A stretch of 64,000 bases of DNA from Anolis sagrei (taxonomy: Eukaryota > Chordata > Lepidosauria > Squamata > Anolidae): NCBI RefSeq assembly GCF_037176765.1, contig NC_090026.1:127180252-127244251 (forward strand). The letters run 5' to 3'. Shown here piece after piece: positions 27,842 through 38,735 of this stretch. How positions within the stretch are numbered: position 1 is the first letter of the stretch; each line of letters starts with the position of its first letter. The position numbers were made by a program, and so were the translations under genes. Below the pieces are notes generated by a model. That model made no database searches and had not been told where the DNA came from. It saw only the letters and a program-made list of their open reading frames with translations.

Positions 27842-28348
27842 CTTTTAATATGACAAACTGGCCCACCAGGGAGGGATGGCTCTTGCGGAAGGGGAGGGGG
27901 ACGACACAAGGAGCAACAGCTGTAAGTGTAATTCTAGATCTATGACAGACGCTGTCACGATGATTCACTCAGGAGAGGTATATTTCTTTTTCCTGAAGGT
28001 CTTTCGCCCCCAGCCCAAGACTTGTGAGCAGCCCCTCTAGGAACAAGTTACGCCTTGGAGTAAATCACAGCAATGAAGGCTCTAAAATCAGTTATGGGAT
28101 CTGTGTTTGGGTTCATATCCTTCTATCCCTCTCTTCAGCACATGCACACACATTGGAGCGTACCCACAGATGCCACATCCCTGCTCTCGCCTTCTAAATC
28201 CAGCGCAAGGCTTAATGTGCTAAAAATATACTGCAAAGTCAGAGTTGAATAAACAGGGAAGAAATGCCTCTGATTATTTGTTGTGGCATGAGGACATCTC
28301 TCTCTCTTCCAAGTCGCGGAGGCTATTGATCATAAATTTGATTCATTG

Positions 28349-28350
<2 letters not shown>
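27842..28350. other. KLHL40 upstream region
   Basis: Unique-looking sequence without recognised repeats, likely holding the proximal regulatory region of KLHL40. It contains one CAGCTG E-box at 27917-27922. Confidence 0.45.

Positions 28351-28351
<1 letters not shown>

Positions 28352-28391
<40 letters not shown>
28352..28391. repeat. (TA)n microsatellite
   Basis: About 19 TA units directly abut the 3' end of a CR1 copy. Confidence 0.95.
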
Positions 28392-28393
<2 letters not shown>

Positions 28394-29472
28394 CATAGAA
28401 TCAAAGAGTTGAAAGAGACCTCATGGGCCATCCAGTCCAACCCCCTGCCAAGAAGCAGGAATATTGCATTCAAATCAGCCCTGACAGATGGCCATCCAGC
28501 CTCTGTTTAAAAGCTTCCAAAGAAGGAACCCCCACCACACTCTGGCGCAGAGAGTTCCACTGCTGAACGGCTCTCACAGTCAGGAAGTTCTTCCTCATGT
28601 TCAGATGGAATCTCCTTTCTTGTAGTTTAAACCATTGTTTCGTGTCCTAGTCTCCAGGGAAGCAGAGAACAAGCTTGCTCCCTCCTCCCTGCGGCTTCCT
28701 CTCACATATTTATACATGGCTATCATATCTCCTCTCAGCCTTCTCTTCTTCAGGGTAAACATGCCCAGCTCCTTAAGCCTCTCCTCATAGGGCTTGTTCT
28801 CCAGACCCGTGATCATTTGAGTCGCCCTCCTCTGGACACATTCCAGCTTGTCAATATCTCTCTTGAATTGTGGTACCCAGAATTGGACACAATATTCCAG
28901 GTGTGGTCTAACCAAAGTGGAATAGAGGGGTAGCATGACTTCCCTGGATCTAGATACTATGCTCCTATTGATGCAGGCCAAAATCCCATTGGCTTTTTTT
29001 GCCGCCACATCACATTCCTGGCTCATGTTTAACTTGTTGTCCACGAGGACTCCAAGGTCTTTTTCACACGTACTGCTCTCAAGCCAGGCATCGTCCCCCA
29101 TTCTGTCTCTTTGCTTTTCGTTTTTCCTGCCAAAGTGGAGTATCTTGCATTTGTCACTGCTGAACTTCATTTGTTAGTTTTGGCCCATCTCTCTAATCTG
29201 TCAAGATCGTTTTGAATCCTGCTCCTGTCCTCAGGAGTAAAGATGTTGAACAGGACCAGGACCAGGACGGAACCCTGCGGCATTCCGCTCGTCACTTCTT
29301 TCCAGGATGAAGAGGAAGCATTGGAGAGAATCACCCTCTGGGTTCGTCCATTTAACCAATTCCAGATCCACCTCACCATAGTTTTGCCTAGCCCACATTG
29401 GACTAGTTTGTTTGCCAGAAGGTCATGGGGGACCTTGTCGAAGGCCTTCCTGAAATCCAGGTACGCTACATA
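28392..29472 (-). mobile_element. CR1 LINE, 5'-truncated 1.1 kb
   Basis: The minus strand encodes the end of CR1 ORF2: [26 protein letters not shown], then [11 protein letters not shown] and [20 protein letters not shown]. The 3' UTR ends in the ATTCTATGATT tail. A short internal deletion removes the FADD motif region. The frame is broken several times. Confidence 0.9.
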
Positions 29473-29635
29473 TATATATATGGTTCTGTGCACATGGCTG
29501 TTCCAAGTATCTGGATGTTTCAGAGGAGAGGTTATATCCGATGCCACCTCAGGTACAGCAGAGTAAAGATGCCATGTAAAATAAACTTTTTACAGTCAAA
29601 CCTTCACTTTGGACCTAGAGATTCATAGAGAGGAG

Positions 29636-30024
29636 TTCTTAAAGAGCTGGGCATGTTTAGCCCGCAGAAGAGAAGGCTGAGAGGAGACATGATAGCCATG
29701 TATCAATATGTGAGGGGAAGTCATAATAAGGAGGGTGCAAGCTTGTTTTCTGCTGCCCTGGATGCAATGGAGCAATGGCTTCAAACTACAGGAAAGGAGA
29801 TTCCACCTGAACACGAGGAAGAACTTCCTGACTGTGAGAGCTGTTCAGCAGTGGAACTCTCTGTGCCGAAGTGTGGTGGAGGCTCCTTCTATGGAGGCTT
29901 TTAAACAGGGGCTGGATGGCCATCTGTTGGGGATGCTTTGAAAGTGATTGTCCTGCTTCTTGGTAGGGGGTTGGACTGGATGGCTCACGAGGTCTCTTCC
30001 AACCCTAGGATTCTATGATTCTCA
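29636..30024 (+). mobile_element. CR1 LINE 3' end fragment
   Basis: It starts in the [19 protein letters not shown] coding stretch and ends GATTCTATGATTCT, immediately before the next LINE piece. Confidence 0.85.
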
Positions 30025-30025
30025 C

Positions 30026-30900
30026 TAGCACTGCCTGAACATCAAGCAAAAAGTGGGTGCTAGAAACAATATCATACGAAAGCTGACTGGCACAACTTGT
30101 GGATCACAACCAGACACAGTAAAGACATCTGCCCTTGCGCTATGCTCCTCTGCTGCTGAGTATGCATGCCCAGTGTGGAACACATCTCACCACGCTAAAA
30201 CAGTGTATGTGGCTCTTAATGAGACATGCCGCATTATCACGGGGTTTCTGCGCCCTACACCACTGGAGAAACTACACTGCTTAGCCGGTATTGCACCACC
30301 TGACATCCACCGGGAAGTAGCAGCCAATAGTGAAAGGACCAAGGCAGAGACATCTCCAGCTCATCCCCTGTTTAGGTATCCGCCAGCACGTCAACGACTT
30401 AAATCTAGAAATAGTTTTCTAAGATCTACAGAGACACTCGCTGGAACGCTTCAGCAAGCGAGAGTCCAAAAGTGGCAGGTTCAAACCCAGAACCTGAACC
30501 AATGGCTGATACCAGATGAGAGACTCCCTCCTGGGCACACAGAAGACTGGGCGACTTGGAAGGGGCAGAACAGACTGCGCTCTGGCACCATGAGATGCAG
30601 AGCCAACCTCAAGAAATGGGGCCACAAAGTGGAATCCACATCATGCGAGTGTGGAGAAGAGCAAACCACTGACCACCTGCTGCAATGCAATCTGAGCCCT
30701 GCCACATGCACAATGGAGGACCTTCTTGTGGCAACACCAGAAGCACTCCAAGTGGCGAGATACTGGTCAATGGACATCTAATCAACTACCAAACTTGCAA
30801 ATTTTGTGTTTTGTCTGTCTGTTTGTTTGTTTTGTTCTGTTAGAAATGTAATACAATTCACTGGTTGCCCTGACACGACAAATAAATACTAGCAATCTCT
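30026..30900 (+). mobile_element. Non-LTR retrotransposon C-terminal fragment, long open frame
   Basis: A plus-strand frame of 242 codons (30053-30781) encodes the same C-terminal region as 3172-5046: [42 protein letters not shown] and [15 protein letters not shown]. The 3' UTR ends GACACGACAAATAAATAC. It is the least damaged copy of this LINE in the window but lacks the RT core. Confidence 0.75.
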
Positions 30901-31009
30901 CGGTACTCCAGCACAACTCTTTAGTAAACATCCAACTGAAGTTGTAGGATGACCTAGAGTTTCTTAGAAAGCCTATATTAATTAAACCAGTGAATGATGA
31001 ACTCTTCAA

Positions 31010-31160
31010 TAGTTCAACACTTTAACTGCCATATCCCAATGCTATGGAATAGTGGGAGTTGTAGTTTTACTAGGTCTTTTGCCTTCTGTGATAAGGCACT
31101 TAGCCATGTTAGTTCAAGTGGGGTCAAACTGCATTAATTCTACTGTGTAGGTGCACTCTC
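31010..31160. mobile_element. MITE fragment (GTGCATCTACACTGTAGAAT family)
   Basis: It contains AACTGCCATATCCCAATGCTATGGAA, a 'GGGAGTTGTAGTTT' segment and a right end near AATTCTACTGTGTAGGTGCAC. One end is missing. Confidence 0.55.
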
Positions 31161-32345
31161 TGTTTGTTGTTGTTGTTGTTGTTCATTCGTTCAGTCGTCT
31201 CCGACTCTTTGTGACCTCATGGACCAGCCCACGCCAGAGCTCCCTGTCGGCCGTCACCACCCCCAGCTCCTTCAAGGTCAGTCCAGTCACTTCAAGGATG
31301 CCATCCATCCATCTTGCCCTTGGTTGGCCCCTCTTCCTTTTGCCTTCCACTTTCCCCAGCATAATTGTCTTCTCTAGGCTTTGCTGTCTCCTCATGATGT
31401 GGCCAAAGTACTTCAACTTTGTCTCTAGTCTCCTTCCCTCCAATGAGCAGCTGGGCTTTATTTCCTGGAGGATGGACTGGTTGGATCTTCTCGCAGTCCA
31501 AGGCACTCTCAGCACTTTCCTCCAACATCACAGTTCAAAAGCATCTCTCTTCCTTCGCTCAGCCTTCCCTAAGGTCCAGCTCTCACATCCGTAGGTGACT
31601 ACAGGGAATACCATGGCTTTGACTAGGCAATGGATCTTTGTTGTCAGTCTGATGTCTCTACTCTTCACTATTTTATCGAGACTGGACATTGCTCTCCTCC
31701 CAAGAAGGAAGCGTCTTCTGATTTCCTGGCCACAGTCTGCATCTGCAGTAATCTTTGCCCCTAGAAATACAAAGTCTGTCACGGCCTCCACGGTTTCTCC
31801 TTCTATTTCCCAGTTGTCAATCATTCTTGTTGCCATAATCTTGGTTTTTTTGACGTTTAGCTGCAACCCGGCTTTTGCGCTTTCTTCTTTCACCTTGATT
31901 AGAAGGCTCCTCAGCTCCTCCTCGCTTTCGGCCATCAGGGTGGTGTCATCTGCATATCTGAGGTTGTTAATGTTTCTTCCAGCAATTTTCACCCCAGCTT
32001 TGCATTCATCCAGCCCCGCACATCCTCGCATGATGTGTTCTGCATACAAGTTAAAAAGGTTGGGTGAGAGGATGCAGCCTTGCCGGACACCTTTCCCAAT
32101 CTTGAACCAGTCTGTTCCTCCGTGGTCAGTTCTGACTGTGGCTCCTTGGTCCTTGTACAGATTCCTCAGGAGAGAGGGAAGGGGGCTTGAGGTGCCCATC
32201 CCACCAAGAACTTGCCACAATTTATTATGATCCACACAGTCAAAGGCTTTAGAATAGTCAATGAAGCAGAAGTAGATGTTTTTCTGAAACTCCCTGCCTT
32301 TCTCCATTATCCAGCGGATATTGGCAATCTGGCAATTGGGCACTC
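31161..32345 (-). mobile_element. BovB (RTE) LINE, 5'-truncated
   Basis: The minus strand encodes the RTE reverse transcriptase from about the DYSKAFDCVDHNKLW motif, through GVRQGCILSPNLFNLYAE and LRYADDTTLMAESEEEL, to the C-terminal end. It finishes in the (GTT)n-type tail seen on the plus strand at 31161-31185. One 271-codon frame is still open, so the copy is fairly young. BovB is known for horizontal transfer among squamates and ruminants. Confidence 0.88.
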
Positions 32346-32544
32346 TCTGTAGTTGCCCAATAATTAATTACCTTCTCCAACCTCATCTGGATGCTTCAGA
32401 CTACAGCACTTACCATCCACAGGCAGTCATTGTGGATGATGGGTATTGTAGTCCAACACATTGAAATGCCACATTGAGGAAGACTGATTTGGAATATTGC
32501 TATTGACAAATTAAACCTAAAGGAAGTCAACCTGGCTCAGATGA

Positions 32545-32780
32545 TGGGTGCATCTACACTGTCGACTTAATGCATTTTGACCCAACATTGACTGCCATGG
32601 TTCAGTGCTATGGAATCCTGGGAGCTGTAGTTTAGTGAGGCACCCGCACCTTTGGGCAGAGAAGGCTAAAGAACAAAAACTCCCAGGATGGTTTGTAATC
32701 CACTACATTTGGCAACAAGGGGTTGTAATGCACCACTTTTGAAAGTTATCAGGTGCGTAGATTCTGACCGTAACACCTGG
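32545..32780. mobile_element. MITE (GTGCATCTACACTGTAGAAT family), interrupted
   Basis: GTGCATCTACACTGTCGACT begins it. The palindromic centre TATGGAATCCTGGGAGCTGT is visible. The right side is cut by the CR1 copy that follows. Confidence 0.6.
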
Positions 32781-33482
32781 AATATTGTGTCCAGTTCTGG
32801 GCACCGCAATTGAAGAGAGATATTGACAAGCTGGAATGTGTCCAGAGGAGGGCAACTAAAATGATCAAAGGTCAGGAGAATAAGCCCTATGAGGAGTGGC
32901 TTAAAGAGCTGGGCATGTTTAGCCTGCAGAAGAGAAGGCTGAGAGGAGACAAGATAGCCATGTATAAATGTGTGAAGGGAAGTCATAGGGGGGAGGGAGC
33001 AAGCTTGTTTTCTACTGGAGACTAGGACATGGAACAATGGCTTCAAACTACAAGAAAGGAGATTCCATCTGAACATGAGGAAGAACTTCCTAACTGTGTG
33101 AAAAAGTTGTTCAGTAGTGGAACTCTCTCCCCGTAGTATGGTGGAGGCCCCTTCTTTGGAAGCTTTCAAATAGAGGCTGGATGGCCATCTGTCAGGAGTG
33201 CTTTGAATGCAATTGTCCTGCTTCTTGGCAGAATGGGGTTGGACTGGATGGCCCATGAGGCCTCTTCCAACTCTATGCTTCTATGATTCCTGACTGTAAG
33301 GAGAGCTGTTCAGCAGTGGAACTCTCTGCCTCAGAGTCTGGTGGAAGCTCCTTCCTTGGAGGCTTTTAAACAGAGAATGCATGGCCATCTGTCAGGGATA
33401 CTTTGATCGTGCTTTCCCTGCATGGCAGGGGGTTGAACTAGATGGACTATGTGGTCTCTTCCAACTCTATTATTCTATGATT
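32780..33482 (+). mobile_element. CR1 LINE 3' end, with a second partial copy
   Basis: The first copy (to about 33292) encodes [18 protein letters not shown] and ends CTTCTATGATTCC. A second shorter 3' piece, 33293-33482, starts again at CTGACTGTAAGGAGAGCTGT and ends TTCTATTATTCT. Confidence 0.82.
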
Positions 33483-33493
33483 CTATTATTCTA

Positions 33494-33635
33494 GACCAGT
33501 GGTTCTCAACCTGGGGTCTCCAGATGTTTTGGCTTTTAACTCCCTGAAATCCTAACAGCTGGTAAACTGGCTGGGATTTCTGGGAGTTGTAGGCCAAAAC
33601 ATCTGGAGACCCATAGGTTAAGGACCACTGTTCTA
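33494..33635. mobile_element. Foldback MITE, nearly palindromic
   Basis: It runs from CTAGACCAGTGGTTCTCAAC to GTTAAGGACCACTGTTCTAG. It is the same family as 20881. Confidence 0.75.
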
Positions 33636-33639
33636 GATT

Positions 33640-34694
33640 AAGAATGGATTTGTTGTGGTATGCTGAAACCTGGAGATGCATCCATATTTTTGGATTGTAT
33701 CTCTTTAAATCTCTTAACACATGTGATTAAGGATGCAAAGTGTTACAAGCTAAAATCTTGACTCTTCAGATTTACACACTTGTGGTTGGAAGGCAAAGAT
33801 TTGGAACCAAGAGATGGTCCAAAGCAAAGAAGGCAATTTTTTCCAAAGACTGTCTCCTTCTTACTCAAGCTATGCAATGCTAGTGTGCTTCCAGAAATCA
33901 GGCTTTATCTGGCCCTCCTTGGTGCAAAAGTATGCAGACTCCTGATTATTTGCACTTACAGGTGTAGCCTTCAATGCACAACAGCTGCGGCGCATAATCC
34001 GCCCTGTACTTGGCATGCCTTTTTGCAGGGAGCAAAGCCTTCCCAGAGCTTCCCAAAGCCGTGCAGGGCCTTGGCTCCCAGCCATGTTCTTAATCCTCTC
34101 TCCTTCTGCGGATTATATTTCCCCATCTGCATTAACTTGCCCCTTTCCAAGAGGACTTAACATTTGACTGGCTCTGTAATCTTTAATCGAGTTGCTACAG
34201 TGGACATCAATGCGCAGCTGCTGCTTTGTCAACCTTCCATGACCTGTGGCAGTCAAGGGGTGCTTCTACACTGTAGGGTTCCATAGCATTGAGCCATGGC
34301 AAATGTGGTGGCAAACTGCCTTAATTTGACAGTGTAGATGCATCCCCCAGTCCCCGACGGTGAGCTCATAGTTCCATTGGTAGGCTAGGCATCTAACTTT
34401 AGATCCTTCTGCAAAAATTCCAGCAGGTCCAGTTTCCCGATTTAATTTTGGCTCATTGTGGAAGGGATGAGTTTGTCTTCCAGGACAGCGCATGGAATTA
34501 ATTCGCTGTCACTGATGCGTCATGGAGCTTACGATTTTGTCCCTCTCTTTCAAAGCCAAGGGACTGGATGGCTCCATTTCTTTCAGGATGATGACCCATA
34601 GTGGAGGTCATGTGAAAGGTCTGGAAAAAGGGAGCAATTGTAGGGCCGAAAACATCATCCGCAAACATGTGGTTAAGATGGTACATTAGTTCAG
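33640..34694. other. Intergenic stretch, mostly unassigned
   Basis: No gene was recognised. About 34256-34345 is a half copy of the palindromic MITE (TGCTTCTACACTGTAGGGTT to AGTGTAGATGCATCC). The rest looks unique. Confidence 0.4.
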
Positions 34695-34862
34695 GAGTGC
34701 ATCTACATGGTGGAATCAATGCAGTGTGACACCACTTTAATTACCATGGTTTCAATGCTATGGGATCCTGGGAGCTGTAGTTCCCCAAGGCCTTTGACTT
34801 CTGTGCCAAAGAATACTCGAACCTCACCAAACAAAAACTTCCAGAAATCTCAGAGCCTGGAA
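34695..34862. mobile_element. MITE (GTGCATCTACACTGTAGAAT family), half
   Basis: GTGCATCTACATGGTGGAAT is followed by TATGGGATCCTGGGAGCTGT. It matches the left half of the family, and the right half is poorly preserved. Confidence 0.55.
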
Positions 34863-35071
34863 TCAAACTCAGGACCATTCCTGAGATTTCATCTCTTGTG
34901 ATGTCACAAACCATTGATGTTGATCACATCAAGGAGATTCTGAATGTTAAAAAAGGACCAAAATGCTTTTTTCTTGTGAAACAACTATCATACTACATTG
35001 TTACAGTGCTAATGTTCCACATCCCTTGGGATTCCTGGTCTTGTAGTTTGGTGAAGTACTATAATAGTTTT

Positions 35072-35321
35072 TTTTTTTGTCGTGTCAGGAGTGACTCCTG
35101 GTGTGAGAGAATTAGCCGTCTGCAAGGACGTTGCCCAGGGGATGCCTGGATGATTTGATGTTTTTATCATCCTTGTGGGAGGCTTCTCTCATGTCCCTGC
35201 ATGAGGAGCTGGAGCTGATAGAGGGAGCTCATCCGCCTCTCCCCGGATTTGAATCTGCGACCTGTCGGTCTTCAGTCCTGCCAGCACAGGGGTTTAACCC
35301 ACTGCGCCACCGGGGGCTCCA
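35072..35321 (-). mobile_element. tRNA-derived SINE, complete, reversed
   Basis: The minus strand starts GGAGCCCCCGGTGGCGCAGT with the A-box, then the B-box-like GCAGATTCAAATCC. The body is CTCCCTCTATCAGCTCCAGC and the 3' end is CTCACACCAGGAGTCACTCC. This is the best copy of the SINE whose segments form the 94-bp and 47-bp arrays. Confidence 0.85.
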
Positions 35322-35524
35322 CACTATATAATATAACTGGAGGTCAGCTGTAATCAGCAGTGCTGTGGAATACTAAGAGCTACAAAGGGAGGGCGAATGA
35401 GAGAAGGCGAGGAGGGATCGCCTAAACAAAAACAAAAACATATAAATAAATAATATTTTATATATTGAATCTCCACGGGGAGAAAGGTAGTTATAAATAG
35501 TTGTATGTAATATATAATAATAAT

Positions 35525-35543
35525 TATTATTACTATAATAGTA

Positions 35544-35588
<45 letters not shown>

Positions 35589-36111
35589 GTTACGGAAAAT
35601 GAACATGCAAAAATACTGTGGGACTTTCAAATCCAGACTAGCAAACACAATACACGATTGTAGAAAAGAAAAAAGTCTGGATTATTGATGTTGCCATACC
35701 GAGTGACAGTCACATTGAGGAAAAACAACAGGAAAAACTCAGCCATTATCAAGACCTCAAAATCGAACTGCAAAGGCTCTGGCAGCATAAACCAGTACAG
35801 GTGGTCCCAGTGGTCACTGGCACACTGGGTGCCGTGCCAAAAGATCTCAGCCGGCATTTGGAAACAAACATTGACAAAATCATGATCTGTCAACTGCAAA
35901 AGACCACCTGGATCTGCACGCATCATTCGAAAATACATCACACAGTCCTAGATGCTTGGGAAGTGTTTGACTTGTGATTTTGTGATATGAAATCCAGGAT
36001 ATAGATCTCGTTTGCTGTGACATGCTGTGCTTTTGTGTCAGTAAAATAGTAATAATAATTCAATACAATAGCCAGCAGAGTGTCTGCTGTTGACTCATCT
36101 TGTTGTGTTTC

Positions 36112-36161
<50 letters not shown>

Positions 36162-36162
36162 T
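35525..36162 (+). mobile_element. LINE 3' end (R4/Dong-like) flanked by (AAT)n
   Basis: Between (AAT)n tracts at 35525-35586 and 36110-36162, the plus strand encodes IIDVAIPSDSHIEEKQQEKL and VVPVVTGTLGAVPKDLSRHL. This resembles the restriction-enzyme-like endonuclease end of R4/Dong LINEs. The 3' UTR ends GTGTCAGTAAAATAGTAATA. Family assignment is from memory. The polyasparagine and polytyrosine open frames here are microsatellite artefacts. Confidence 0.6.
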
Positions 36163-36163
36163 A

Positions 36164-36812
36164 CTTTCCCCCCATTGGGTACCACCTTGTCATGGTGGGG
36201 GGCTTAACTGTTCCAAGGATGCTGTTGTGGTTCAGCACCAACATGATGGGAATGAGAGTGATGGGAATGAGAGTAGTGCAGATGTGGGCTTGCAGTTTTC
36301 TTCTCATGAATCTAGAGACAGGCCTGTGTCTTCACAAGAATGGAATGTAGCTGATAAGTCAGTTGCTGGGAAGCAAGGTCATGCTGGCCAGGTGTTGCGA
36401 AGGAGTTAACGGCTTGCAGCGAAGTGTTGAGCTCATCTGGTGGGAAAACTGCTCGTTAGCTGCTTGTTTGATGTTTGCTGTTTTGATGTGTAACGTATAA
36501 GTAACCTGCCTTGAAATTGATCCTGTGTCAGTTTCAACGTTGCGATATGGCTCGCTTTAGCTCCGGCTCGGGGGCTTGAGACTTGGAAACAGCCTGCTTC
36601 ATGTAACCTTATGCTACTTCCTGGTTCTTGCTCTGCTGCTTTGCTTCACGTCTCCTGCTTGGACTCAAAGGGATTTTATTGGATTTTTACCTTGTACCAC
36701 TGATCTTTTACTGCTTATACTTTGACTGTTTCAATAAACTTCCTACCTCACAAGTTTGGCTGGTTTTGTCAGAGAAAGCAAGGTGAATCTTAACCTGAGG
36801 TACAACAGATGC
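36164..36812. other. Unassigned insert, possibly a solo LTR
   Basis: The stretch has GTATAAGTAACCTG and a later CAATAAACTTCC, a promoter and poly(A) spacing like that of an LTR, and ends near GGTACAACA. No flanking duplication was found. It is treated as a fossil if it is an LTR. Confidence 0.3.
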
Positions 36813-36849
36813 TGAGAGCTGTGCTGGCGGTAGTGTAACTACTAGCAGG

Positions 36850-37147
36850 TCCAACCAAGCCAGAGGCTCTGGCATCAACCAGTACAGGTGGTCCCAGTGG
36901 TGATCGGCACACTGGGTGCCGTACCAAAAGATCTCAGCCGGCATTTGGAAACCATAAACATTGACAAAATCACGATCTCTCAACTGCAAAAGAACACCTG
37001 ACTTGGATCTGAACGCATCATTCGAAAATACATCACACAGTCCTAGACGCTTGGGACGTGTTCAACTTGTGATTTTGTGATACAAAATCCAGCATATAGA
37101 TCTCATTTGCTGTGACATGCTGTGTTTTTGTGTCAGTAAAATAATAT
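36850..37147 (+). mobile_element. LINE 3' end (R4/Dong-like), second copy
   Basis: This is a shorter copy of the 35590-36058 sequence, with CCAGTACAGGTGGTCCCAGT and the same tail ending GTGTCAGTAAAATAATA. A second insertion or a duplicated end are both possible. Confidence 0.6.
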
Positions 37148-37596
37148 ACTTTATTTATATTCTGTTCTATCTTCCGAAGCGGACTCAGAGCAGATTACAG
37201 AATACATATATGGCAAACATTCAATGCCTTTATACAATTAATAAAGGCAAACAGTGCATAGACAGAGAAAAGGCTTCCCTCATTTCTCATTACCAGCATC
37301 TGGAGCCTGTGCTCAACTTGGACATGGGGAGGTGCTATTGTTCCATTTTTCCATGCCGAGGAGCCTGTTGTCCATGGACACCTTTGCCAGCATGTCTTCG
37401 GGGGCGCCTTTTTACCTCCCCCTGAAAGCGGTTCCTATTTATCTACTCACACTGCTGATTTCAAACTGCTAGGTGAGCAGAAGCTAGGGCTGACTGCGGG
37501 AGCTCAGCCTGACCCGCGGCTTGAACTGCCAACCTTCCAGTCGACAAGATTTTCTGTAGCTGTTGATTTAATCCATTGTGCTAACCGCAGCATACC
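37148..37596 (-). mobile_element. Composite SINE or LINE tail, reversed
   Basis: The right part shares the Sauria-like SINE head and body (GCTAACCGCAGC side, CTAGCAGTTTGAAATC). The left part (TTTATTTATATTCTGTTCTA and ACTCAGAGCAGATTACAG on plus) resembles an L2-type tail. The copy is diverged. Confidence 0.5.
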
Positions 37597-37751
37597 CGAT
37601 ACACTCAGATTTGAATACTGGTGGGGTTGTGGGGAGGGGGGGTTGATTTTGTCATTTGGGAGATGCTACGATTTATAGTTCACTTACAATCAAACAGCAT
37701 TTGGAACTCCACTAATGATGGAATTGATCCAAACTTGGCATACAGAAGAGC

Positions 37752-37994
37752 CAGCGTTGTCCATAGACACCTCCAAGGTCATGTGGCCGGCATGACTGCA
37801 TGGAGCGCCGTTACCTTCCCACCGGAACAGTACCTATTGATCTACTCACATTTGCATGTTTTCAAACTGCTAGGTTGGCAAAAGCTAGGGCTAACAGTGG
37901 AAGCTCACGCCGCTCCCCAGAATCAAGCCTGCGACCTTTTGATCAACAAGCTCAGCAGCTCAATGCTTTAACCCACTGTGCCACTGGAGGCTCA
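37752..37994 (-). mobile_element. tRNA-derived SINE (Sauria-like), reversed
   Basis: The minus-strand head is GAGCCTCCAGTGGCACAGTG; the body has GTCATGCCGGCCACATGACC. To its left, 37630-37745 is a reversed hAT-N module (GTTCACTTACAATCAAACAG). Confidence 0.75.
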
Positions 37995-38150
37995 TAAATG
38001 GATGAGCAAAATGTGCTGTAGCAGGATGTTCCTCCCACAGAAACAAAGTTTCTGCAGTTTAATAAACCTTTCCCATGTCATTAGGAAATGACATTTATAA
38101 CCTAGGAACAAAAATAGCTTTACATAGTGTTACAGCACTATAACAGTATA

Positions 38151-38303
38151 GTGCAGGCATGGGCAAACTTGGGCCCACCCTCCAGGTATTTTGGACTTCA
38201 ACTCCCACAATTCCTAACAGCCGGTAAGTTGTTAGGAATTGTAGGAGTTGAAGTCCAAAACACCTGGAGGGAGGGCCCAAGTTTGCCCATGCCTGGGATA
38301 ATG
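38151..38303. mobile_element. Foldback MITE, nearly perfect palindrome
   Basis: Arms CAGGCATGGGCAAACTTGGG and CCCAAGTTTGCCCATGCCTG enclose inverted copies of CAACTCCCACAATTCCTAAC. It is about 150 bases in all. Confidence 0.82.
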
Positions 38304-38481
38304 TGATGCGGCTATTAGTTTTTATCACCCAGCAAAGTGGATGCTTCCTTGTGAGCCAAGGCACTCACTTTGACCTAGCATTGGGTGGGTTTTGCCTCAG
38401 GCAGGACAACGTCTTGGGTCTCAATCACGGCCACATAACTTTGATCACAGGTGCGCATTGAAGTCTTATAGAAAATATCTT

Positions 38482-38510
38482 TTTATTTGAACTGCAAAAG
38501 GATTTTTATT
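38482..38510 (-). terminator. HHATL poly(A) signals
   Basis: Two AATAAA hexamers on the minus strand (38510-38505 and 38487-38482) lie 100-130 bases after the HHATL stop, giving a short 3' UTR. Confidence 0.7.
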
Positions 38511-38610
38511 GCACTGGTGAGGTGGTCTGCGGCTACGGGAGAGCTCTGCAGCTGGCAGCATCCGGTGATCGAGGACGGCAAGGGGCAGCTGCCGGTCTTC
38601 CTCTTCTCCT

Positions 38611-38735
38611 TTACTCTGCCTTTTCCTTGGCTTCTCTCTCTTCCTCTCGGATGGCCAGGATCCGTTCTCTCTCTTTGATCAGCTGCACCCCGCAGTACGT
38701 GATGAGCCAAATGGAGAAGGTGCTGAGAGGGAAAC
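38611..38735 (-). CDS. HHATL: HHATL last coding exon
   Basis: After CCATCTCAG it encodes [19 protein letters not shown] and a charged cytoplasmic tail ([20 protein letters not shown]) ending AE and TAA at 38613-38611. Confidence 0.94.

Noticed and set aside
36080-36409. Polyasparagine 109-codon frame
   Set aside because: The Asn run is the (AAT)n microsatellite; the remainder has no recognisable domain.
36164-36812. Confident solo LTR
   Set aside because: The promoter and poly(A) layout is suggestive, but there is no target duplication and no second copy.
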